Below are positions 49,192-58,482 of a stretch of DNA of 64,000 bases, one piece after another. How positions within the stretch are numbered: position 1 is the stretch's first letter; every line of letters starts with the position of its first letter. This DNA is from Smallanthus sonchifolius (lineage: Eukaryota; Streptophyta; Magnoliopsida; Asterales; Asteraceae), in NCBI GenBank assembly GCA_023525975.1, contig CM042032.1, forward strand, positions 21,086,001-21,150,000, in the 5' to 3' direction. The notes under the pieces are model-generated. The model was not told the DNA's origin. It did not search any database and saw only the letters and a program-made list of their open reading frames with translations. The translations under genes were made by a program, and so were the position numbers.

Positions 49192-50625
49192 TTAATCATA
49201 AATAGGCGAACCTATTAAGTTCGCTTCAAACCTTTGCCTTGAACAATTTCTTCACTTTCAATACGTCACATTCTTGTGAACTTCCATCTGTAGCATGTAT
49301 CCGATCCAATCCCGAGTCATCTTAATAAAAAATAAAATTTTCATGGAAGATCGAAACAAAATATTTTTGGATTTTATCTGTACAGACGGAAGATCATATC
49401 ACACAGTCTATCATCAACTATGGGTAACCTATGAAATGCACAAAAAAATGATATGAAACAATCAAACTCATACTTATGTAAGTCGAATCTTTTTTATTTA
49501 TATGTAATTTTTTTCAATCAATTTGAATAATATTTGAAATGATACGCGATAAATTTCAAAGTAAACAAGATCAGGTTATGAAATGCTCAATTTTTCATTC
49601 GGAATTTGTAATACAAAGCATGAATTCTTAAGTTGTCAATATTATATGATTTGAAACTATAACATTTTTCTTCCAAATTTATGTGAGTTAGTACAATTTA
49701 GATGAAAAACATCGTGTACATCACATATATGCCAACAGACATTTAAATTTGCACTATCTTCAAGGCATACATAGTTTATTGCAAGATTAGATCAATCTCC
49801 AAGATGAAATTATCTCTATTAGCACAAGTATAGAATAGCAGATCCCAAAGGATATAAGAATCAGGATGATTCAGAATCAAAAGATTCTAATGAATTGGCT
49901 TTATAATGAGAATCAATAGATTCAGGTAGGAGGATCCAACTACAATCTAGATAAATTTCAATGAAATCAGAATAGATGATGTATCTAACTGATCCAAGAG
50001 TGAATATATGTTCCAACAGATGATGTCAGAAACATATCTTAGTTCAGCAACACACTGCATGTTTTTCGGGGCATGGGAAGTGAAGTGAACTGAAAGAGAT
50101 TGTGCTAAAGACATAATTCAATATTGGTCTCATGATATTCTTAAAACCATATATTCTATATCTGATAATGATCTTTTACACACACACCCATGCATATAAT
50201 GGATTCAAATCACAGATGTAATCATATCATATTTAATTTTCACACTACTATTGGTTAAAAAAACGCTTCTAGTCTATTGACAATTCAAGTTTCAAACTCA
50301 TATTCAAATTAAACATATTATCAAGATTAGAGCATTCAAACACACTTTCATTTCTTATTTATGCAGACTTTGAAATTTAGATCAAATCAATTTACTTTAA
50401 ACTATCATATATCAAAGGTCTACTATGGTCATGTGTAATGAACTATTCACGGATGTACTATCATTCTTCTCTAACTTCAAATGATGTCAATTTTATATTT
50501 TTCATTTTGTTTTGAATTTTTATAAATAACAATTTTTGACTGAAATTTAAAATACAGAAATGTAATAAAGCAATAAAAGAAATTTAAAACAAAATCTCCC
50601 ATGAAAAATTGTTGTTGAAAACCTT
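49192..50625 (-). other. C noncoding zone between RNase H and 3' ORF
   Basis: No ORF. Palindrome half-copies at 49171-49225. From about 49540 to 50480 it aligns with the H and M zones; shared 19-mer at 50159-50177. Confidence 0.72.
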
Positions 50626-52160
50626 TTATTCGGGATTGATCATACCGATCATTTTGATCGGAAATCCAAACATGGTACGATCAAATGCCTTGGTAAAAAG
50701 ATTAGCAAAATTATCATCTGTATGTACCTTTACAAGCTCAATCAACTTCTTATCTGCACAATCACGAATAAAATGATATCTAATTTCAATATGCTTTGTT
50801 TTACTGTGCTTAACAGGATTATTTTTTATAGACATTGTAGCATTATTATCAATAAACATGGGGGTTCGTGTAAAATTCAAACCGTAGTCTCTTAATTGCT
50901 GTTGGATCCACATGATCTGTGAACAACAACTTGCAGCAGCAATGTATTCTACTTCACATGTTAAAATGGATACCGTAGTTTGCTTTTTGCATTGCCAGGA
51001 AACTAGACGATGACCCAAGAACTGGCAACCACCTGTAGTAGATTTCATGTCCAAAAAACAACCACCAAAATCAGAATCAGTGTATGCATTGAATTCAAAG
51101 TTAGAACCATGTGGAAACCATAGTCCCAATCTTTGTTTTCCTTTCAGATATCGAAAGATTCTCTTTACTGTAATCAAATGAGACTCTTTTGGTTTTGCTT
51201 AGAACCTGGAACAAATACACACAACGAACATTATGTCTAGCCATGAAGCGGTTAAGTACATGAGAGATCCAATCATTTCATGGTAGAGTCGGCAATCAAC
51301 TTCTTTTCCATTCGGGTCAGAATTCAATTTATGATTGACCGGAATAAGAGTATCATATGGGGTACAGTCCTCCATCTTGAACCGGCTCAAGATGTCTTTT
51401 ACATACTTGGACTGATGAATAAAGAAACCATTTTCCTTCTGATTAAGTTAAAGACCTAGAAAAAATGATAACTCTCCCATAGCTGACATCTCAAACTTCG
51501 ATTTAATAACACTCTCAAACTCTTTGCACAACCCTTCATTTGTAGAGCCAAAAATAATATCATATACATATATCTGCACCAGTAGATATTCCTCCCCTGC
51601 TTTCTTAATGAATAAAGTCGAGTCGATTTGGCCACGAACAAAATCATTTTCCATAAGATGTGTAGACAACATTTCATACCACGCTCGAGGAGCTTGATGA
51701 AGACCATAGAGAGCTTTATCAAGCTTGAAAACTTTAGACGGATTAAGTGGATCTTCAAACCCCGGTGGCTGACACACATAAACTTCCTCCTTGACTTTAC
51801 CATATAAGAAAGCACTTTTAACATCTAATTGAAACACCTTAAACCCTTTGTATGATGCAAACGCAAGAAACAACCGTATAGCTTCAAGCCTAGCAACAGG
51901 AGCATAAACCTCGGTGTAATCAATTCCCTCTTGTTGATTGAAACCTTGTACAACTAATCTTACCTTATTTCTTACCACAACACCTCGATCGTATTTCTTG
52001 CATTTAAACACCCACTTTGTACCAATTAGATACACACCCTTTTGAAGATCTACAAGATTCCAAACTTTGAGTTTGTCAAACTGAGCAAGTTCTTCCTGCA
52101 TGGCCTCTATCCAATTGTTATCATGTAACGCCATTTCGACATTCTTTGGTTCGACCTGAT
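50626..52160 (-). pseudogene. pol: RT and RNase H of element C
   Basis: RT starts mid-linker at the D junction and has GTKWVFKCKKYDRGVVVRNK, VYAPVARLEAIRLFLA, QLDVKSAFLYG and YGLHQAPRAWYE. The catalytic box reads YVYDIIFGST, so the first Asp is Tyr. A stop or shift lies near 51390-51450 and another near 51190. RNase H (51177-50626) is open for 183 codons with SDFGGCFLDMKSTTG and TKHIEIRYHFIRDC. Inactive by the RT substitution and breaks. Confidence 0.88.
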
Positions 52161-52935
52161 TGTAGGATCGTAAAAGTACAAGATTGTTCTGTTCTTAGTT
52201 GAAATTGGCGGAAACAATAGCAACTACACAAATGTAATCGAGTAAACAGAAATGATACTAATAAGAACACTGTTGTATTAAGCTTTTGTTAATAAACGAT
52301 TACAAATGAAAACACAATAAAAAAGCACACATATAATGAAGTGTTTACACAGTATTTATACTAACTTAGAATCAAGATAGACCCTTGATTCTAAGGATCA
52401 GATCTAACACAAACCGTTGATCTTTTGTATATAGCTAACAATACAAGTTTAGTCTAAACTAGCTAACTTTATTGAAGCGTCTTCTTTATGCATCATTACT
52501 TGCATGCTTGGAGAAGAGCATTGTTGTCCATCATTGGTTGCACCATTAAGGTTCCTTCTGCTTTGAGTGTGTCAGTAGCTTTTGCAGAAAGTTATCAGTG
52601 ACGCTTGGAATGGATAGTCAGCTGCAATGATTTATCTTCAAGGCACAAGTCTGTCAGCAGCATTGATGAGGATCAGCAGCAAGATGTGACCATCCAAAGT
52701 TGCTGATGATTTGCCTATCAGCAGCATCAAGTGTTGATGCTGCTGAGAAGCTTATCCACAGCAACTCTGGTCTTCAGCAGATAAGGCTATCCGCAGCAGA
52801 TTTGTTCTTCAGCAGAAGAACAAGAATCTGCTGCAGATAAGCTTATCCGTAGCAGATTGTTGGTCAGCAGCGAACTCTGAGATCAGCAGCATTTGTACTT
52901 AGAGAATTTTGTAGCCATCAGTCTTTATTTCTACA
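52161..52935 (-). repeat. 3' LTR of element D (775 bp)
   Basis: On the minus strand TGTAGAAATAAAGACTGATGG at 52935 to CGATCCTACA at 52161. Rich in CAGCAG and TATCCGCAG motifs at 52640-52890. Related to the B LTRs. Confidence 0.9.
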
Positions 52936-52946
52936 AACTCCCCCTA
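52936..52946 (-). other. Polypurine tract of D
   Basis: Minus strand TAGGGGGAGTT directly before the 3' LTR. Confidence 0.82.
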
Positions 52947-52968
52947 GACTGATGCTACCAAAACTCTC

Positions 52969-55900
52969 TTACCGCTTTTGTTGCTGAAGCTTTTGCATGT
53001 TGCTGACTATTCTTTCAACTTCATATCCTCTCTGGTCCATGCTGGGATTGTTAAGAGGAAGCTCAGATAGAGTCTTGATGTCCTTGCTTGCCATTTTGAA
53101 GATAGCCTTGCTTGAACACCTCATCTTCTGTCCTTTAACATCTATCAGTGTGAATTCATCCTTGTCAGCATTGTAGGACCACCTGATGAATGGAGAGTGG
53201 GATTGGAGAGGTTTGACATCAATGATTTCATCTTTGCTGGGGTTGAAGTAATGTTTGATTACCAGCAATAGATGTCTCCCACCTTCATTCTCAGGCTCAT
53301 TGGCTTCACCTAGCTCCATCATTCTTCTTAGATCAGAATCTGGAAGCTGTAGTACCTCATCAACAGATGTATAAATTGATCTTTTAAGTTCTGTCCTCCC
53401 CCTGAACACTTCAAACCATTGGTATTCAGGGCTGTATGACCATCTGATTATTTCACTTGAGTCTTCTGGTTTGGAATTGGGTTTGTTTTTTTTTTTGGGA
53501 GGTTGTTGATGAGTAGGAGCTGGGAGTGAGGATTTGGACTTTGAGGGAGGAGAGGAGGGAGGTCTAGGATGGAGAGTGGAAGGTTGTTGTATTGAGGAAG
53601 TGTTGGGTGAGAGAGAAGGCTTGGGTTTCTTTGTTTTCCTTTCTTCTTCTTGAATGATTACCCTTTTCTTGGAGCCTTTCTTCTCCAATCTTTCTTCCTT
53701 ATCCTTCTTAACTTTAAAATAGAGGGCTTGCAGGTTCATGAAATTCATGGGAGCTAGCCTCTTTCCACTCTCTCCTCTAGCCTTAAGGAAGTCAATCATG
53801 ATCTTCCTTTCTTCATGGGTTCTTTGATTAAAGGCAATGGTCGTTTTGGACTTTTGTTTGGCTTTTTCTTCTTCTTCAGCCTTTTTCTTCTTTGCCAATT
53901 AACCCTGCTAACCCATTAAGGCTCTGTAGATTTCTTTATTGGATAGTTTCTCAAGGTAGTCTACATCCTCACCTTGAGAAATCAGAGCCTTTACCCATTC
54001 CTCTCTCATTTCTTTGGCTAGTTCAGAATCAGTTATTCTGAACTTAGCCTCTTTCTTCTTCTTCTGAATCTCTTCTTCTTCTCTATCGAATTGTTCCTGC
54101 AGTTGAAGAGCAAGAGCTTCATCTTCTTCAATTTGATAAACTGCAGGAATCTTTACTTTCAGATCATCCAGCTGTTTTGCATACAACTGGATCTGTTGTT
54201 CTCCGAGGAGAATGGCTGTGAGTCTATCTTGAGCTTTCTTTGTTTCAGCCATCTCCTCTTCTTCTCTTCTTCTACTTCTTCTTTCTTCCTTCTCTCTCTT
54301 CTCTCTGAGCAACCTCTCTTCATCTTCTTTGATAAAAATTCCCTTTCCCTTATCTTTGTTGGATGCCTCTGCTTCGGCTTCACGGATCACAACAGTAGAT
54401 GATTGTGCTGTTATTGGAATCTCAGCCTCAGCTTCATTGGAAATTTGGGGAATGGACAAGGGAGGGGAACTTTCTTCATCTTCTTCCCATTCCATACCTG
54501 TCACATCTTTCCATGCCTCTTTCATCTTTTCCTCTTCTCTTCTTTTTGATTCTTCTTATGTGTTTAGTCTGACTGTTGGAGAAGAGAGAAAGGATAGGTC
54601 CGAGTCAGATCCAGATTCATCCTTATAAAGAGAAGCCTTGATGATTTTGATCATTTCTTGACTTTCTAAGGATTTGACATTGAAGATGAGTGATCTGAGC
54701 TCAAAGACCTTGTGCAGGAAGGCTGAAGGTAGGAGCAAGATCTCCTTGATGTTGATTGATAGAGAAGATCCATTGCTCAGGAAGAAGGTGAAGTCATGGG
54801 AGTCAGTGCTTATCTATCCTTGCACTTCTACATCCCTGACCATTCTGTTGTACAGAAATGTTCTCCAGCACAGAACTTCTTCTTCAGTGAGAAGACTCCT
54901 CCTTATTATTTCAAGTCTTCTAGGAGTCAGTCTTCTTTCTGCTGCTATTGAAGATTCAGGATAGGCTACCCTTTTTGCTGCTTGTATTTGTCTTTCAAAG
55001 TTGGGTAGATTATCCTCCATCAAGTCATAGAACCTGCCAATAGCAAGTTCTGCTGAGAGGTCCGTAGAGTTGTTGATGCATTATAGATGGTATAGGTGAA
55101 GGACTTGGATGCTGTTGAGAAAGTCCCAGTTTAGATCTTCTACTCCACCAAACTCCCAACCAATCCAGAACCTCTCAGACTTTCCATCATACCCCCAAGC
55201 TTGTATTGTGTCAAACTCTAGCTGTGTTGAAGTCAGTGGAAATTGGGGGGCAGTGGATTGACTTATGATGGCTGCTGCTTCAGGGATGATGCTGAAAGAT
55301 GTATATGTTTGTTCTATGTCTTCAGCATCAATCAGCATCTCATCAACAGCCCTGACGACTAACTTCCAGTATTCAGATGTCTCTTCTTCTTCATCATCTG
55401 AAGCTGGCAAGTCATGAACCTGTACAAAAGCTGGCTTGAATAGTGTGCTTTGAAATACAGCCTGCTCTTGAATCCAGTCGTTAAGACAGTCTGAGTCTTC
55501 TTCCATTGGGACCATCTCCCCCTTTTTGGTTGCATCAGTGGACAAATAAGCATCAGTTTGGGTGCCCACTGATACAAGAGAGGGAGTAGGCACAGTTGGG
55601 CATTGATGGGCTTCATGCATAGAGACTTGGTGTCTTAGTTTGGACACTTCAGCCTCTAGCATAGCCACCCTGGCTGTCAATTCCAAGTTATGAAGTTTCA
55701 GTCTGTCCTCATCCACAGTTGTGGAATCCTTGGATCTAGATGGGGCCTTAGGCCTAGCCTCTGCATCCCCATCACCCATGGTTTCTTGGCGCCTGGGATT
55801 CCTCTCAGTGAGGGGAGTTTCCAAGGAAGCATCCTCACTGTGAGTTACCGTGGTTGAGGTCGTAGCGATGTTGTCACTGTCCTCATGGTCATTTGATGGA

Positions 55901-57223
55901 CCAGCAGTAGTGACAGCCTCTTCCACATCCACTCTGTCATAACTCCTAGAGTGGACCTTCAGGGTAGAAGAACTTGGGTTGGGTGTGTTGGAAGCAAGAT
56001 CAATCAGTACCTCCGAGATAGTGGTAGTTGGAGAAGGTACATCATCTTGATCAGGTTCCTCAACACTTAAGTTCAGAACCGGGATGTGATCCTGATCCTA
56101 ATAGAGAGGCTTCCAAAGAAGTCTCTCTAGTGTTGTGGCTATCCCTTTTGATATTCTCATCAGAATGTTGGGATTCTGAATGAGGGCTTAGAGATTGGGT
56201 TTGGGCCTTGGAGGCAATAGAAGAAGGGGTTCTCTTACCCGTTTTCCTGGTATATGTCGTTGCATCCGGGGCCCTGTGTTCCGGTTGAACGATAACATCC
56301 AAAAGAGGTGTAAGTAATTTTTGTACATGTGCATCCTTAGTAGTATGCACAGGGGTTCGAATGGTGGAAGCAGATTGTTGTTTAGGATATGAGGTGGAGG
56401 GTGTGGGATCAGTATCAGCTGGGATTGCTGAACTGTCACCCGGGGTACTTTGTATGTTCAGCATTGTAGATACCAATGGAACATTGACCCCTGAGAACTT
56501 TTTGGAAACAGTTCTCATGCTTTGAAAAATATTATTTTTATGTCCCAACATGATGTAGATTCTTGCAGGTTTTGAAAGTTCTTTTAGTTCTTGATTGAAA
56601 ACCTCCTGCAAGAATCTTGGGTACATAAAAAATTGTTGCTTTGCACCCTCTTGAAGGTTATATCTCAAACCCTCAAAGATTAGGTGTGCAAAGTTGAAGC
56701 CTAGGCCAGTGATCATACCATGGAAGGCGGAGGCAAGTGCGGAGCTCACCTGATGCCATCCACTTCTCTTCTGAGATATGCATTGGAGAAGAGTGTGGCA
56801 GAGATACTTCCATGGAGGGCCAATCAGCGCCTTCTCAATTGTATACTCATTTTGATTTCCAGTGTACCCTATGGATACAAAGGTCCTCATGTACTCGTCC
56901 TTTGAGTATGAGATGGTTGCTCCCTCATCTTGAAGCTTAAGATGTTTTCTGAGTGTGGCTTCCGAGATGGTGATATCCTTGCCGTCTACCTTGGCTTTAA
57001 TTTGGGGAATCCCCTGTTCGGTAGAGTAGACGGCGGTACTCCAGAAATCCTCCATATGAGGGATATATATGGTAGGGTTGGTTGTGAGGGCAAAATGGAT
57101 CTTTGATCAACATAAGAAGTCGATCATATCATTGAATCCTTCTGATTTCTTTCCCTTGGTTAGGTATGCTGTAAGGTTATGGTATGGGGAGAACTTATCG
57201 TCAAGGTTATTGATGTCTACCAT
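52969..57223 (-). pseudogene. D 3' ORF (SIRE-type, env-like position), about 1,400 codons
   Basis: The start MVDINNLDDKFSPYHNL is at 57223. The first frame runs to 56060 (one stop near 57107): N-terminal domain with KVDGKDITISEATLRKHL, IGPPWKYLCHTLLQCISQKRS and FMYPRFLQEVF, matching the M 3' ORF in layout, then a Ser/Thr/Pro-rich region. After a frameshift near 56000 a single frame runs to 52969 with a few stops (near 55080, 54814, 54555, 53907). It has an LELTARVAMLEAEVSKLRHQ coiled coil near 55630-55690, a very long charged helix (54000-54540, E/K/R-rich), KARGESGKRLAPMNF near 53770, and a C-terminal pair of IRWSY repeats (53450 and 53180). Function unknown; no clear signal peptide or membrane anchor, so the name env-like describes position only. 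Confidence 0.72.
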
Positions 57224-57808
57224 TGTTGTTTGATTTGGAGGGAAGGTTTGAAGGTTTAGAATATGGAAGGCTTTGAATGTTTTAAGGATGAAGGGATTTG
57301 AATGTGGTGGGGAATTGAGAGAAAGTGATGTGGGTTTAGGGTGAAATTGAAGGTGAAGAGGTGGTAAGGAAATTTGAGTTGTTCTTATAATGGCAGAGGA
57401 GGGAAAAAGCAAAATGACTTGTATAATACAACCTTATTCACCTTTTACTGTTACAGCTGTAATACACCGAGGCAGTCATGGTAAAGACTGACGTTAATTT
57501 CTACAGCGGGTAAAAGTTAATTTGGACTTAAATTTACCCATCAGCAACAAACTTGGTTGCTGTGGATGAATAAACCTGTCCACTGCAAACTTGGTTGCTG
57601 CGGAAGGTTAAGTCTGTCGGCAGCAAACTCAATTGCTGCTGATGGATTCAATGATCTGCAGCAAGGATGTTGCTGCTGGCAGCCTTAAAGCTATCCGCAG
57701 GAAACCTGTTCCTGCTGATAACTTAAAGCAGTCAGTGGTAAATATTTTACTGCTGAAGATTAAACCTGGCAGCAGCTGAAGGACAAAAGTGTTTCTGACT
57801 CATAACTT
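57224..57808 (-). other. D noncoding stretch with CTGCTG/CAGCAG palindromes
   Basis: Between PR remnant and 3' ORF. Repeated GCAGCAAAC...TTGCTGC-like inverted pairs at 57540-57780, for example GCAGGAAACCTGTTCCTGC near 57690-57708, plus TATCCGCAG blocks also found in the LTR. No ORF supported. Confidence 0.65.
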
Positions 57809-58482
57809 TTATTTACAACAAAAGACAAAAATGTATTTTTGAAACAGAATTTTGTTGCCCTTTGAGTCACTTCCAAAGGCAACATATCCTCCATTGAAAT
57901 GTCTGAAGTTGGAGAGGATGGATCTCTTGCCTGTCATGTGCCTAGAACAACCACTGTCTACCACCCAGGTGTTATTCTTGTGACATGGCTGTCCCTGCAC
58001 ATGATAGATATCTAATTAGTGGGAGGAACCCAAGAGTCTGCAGACTTGAAAAAGATGGTTGTTAGTTTATCCTTTTCAATATGTTTGCATTAAATGGAAC
58101 CAATGATAATGCTTGGAGATGGTTTGGCTTTCCATTGCTTTGTTGGTGATTTTCTAGTTTTCCTCACATTGTCAGCAGCGGATTTTCCTACTGATGTTTC
58201 TGGCTTGTCAACAGTAGATCCTGCTGCTGATAGCTTTGCTGAAGTGGTAGCATTATTGGCTGCTGAGGGCTTTGCCTTGGATTTTGCCTTATCAGCAGTG
58301 GACACTCTTGCTGCTGATGGCTTTGCCCTGGATTTTACCTTATCAGCAGTGGACACTCTTGCTGCTGATGGCTTAACTTTTGTTTTTCTAGACTTTCCAA
58401 GATCAGCAGCTATTTTGTTTACTGCTGATGGTGTAAATCTAGATGAGCAGTTTGCAATCTGGTTGAAGGGACTAGATGACCA
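57809..58482 (-). pseudogene. D gag C-terminus and protease remnant
   Basis: From 58482: low-complexity basic/Ser-Ala gag tail with 20-residue repeats (KPSAARVSTADK), encoded by 60-bp repeats at 58261-58380, then the protease motif WVVDSGCSRHMTG (about 57920-57970) and GGYVAFGSDSKGN. Homology stops near 57840, directly before 3' noncoding DNA, so INT-RT-RNase H is deleted. The upstream end is fused to C's integrase at about 58482. Confidence 0.75.
58261..58380. repeat. 60-bp tandem repeat in D gag
   Basis: Units 58261-58320 and 58321-58380 differ at few positions, share TTATCAGCAGTGGACACTC, and have a further partial unit on each side. Confidence 0.8.

Larger units (their letters stand above)
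52161..58482 (-). mobile_element. Element D: Ty1/copia with PR next to 3' ORF, pol deleted
   Basis: 3' LTR, PPT, very long 3' ORF, CTGCTG-rich noncoding DNA, PR remnant and gag C-terminus. INT, RT and RNase H are missing, as are the 5' LTR and gag N-terminus. It sits between C's RT (52160) and C's INT (58483). CTGAT at 52156-52160 would be the target site. LTR family as B. Confidence 0.82.
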
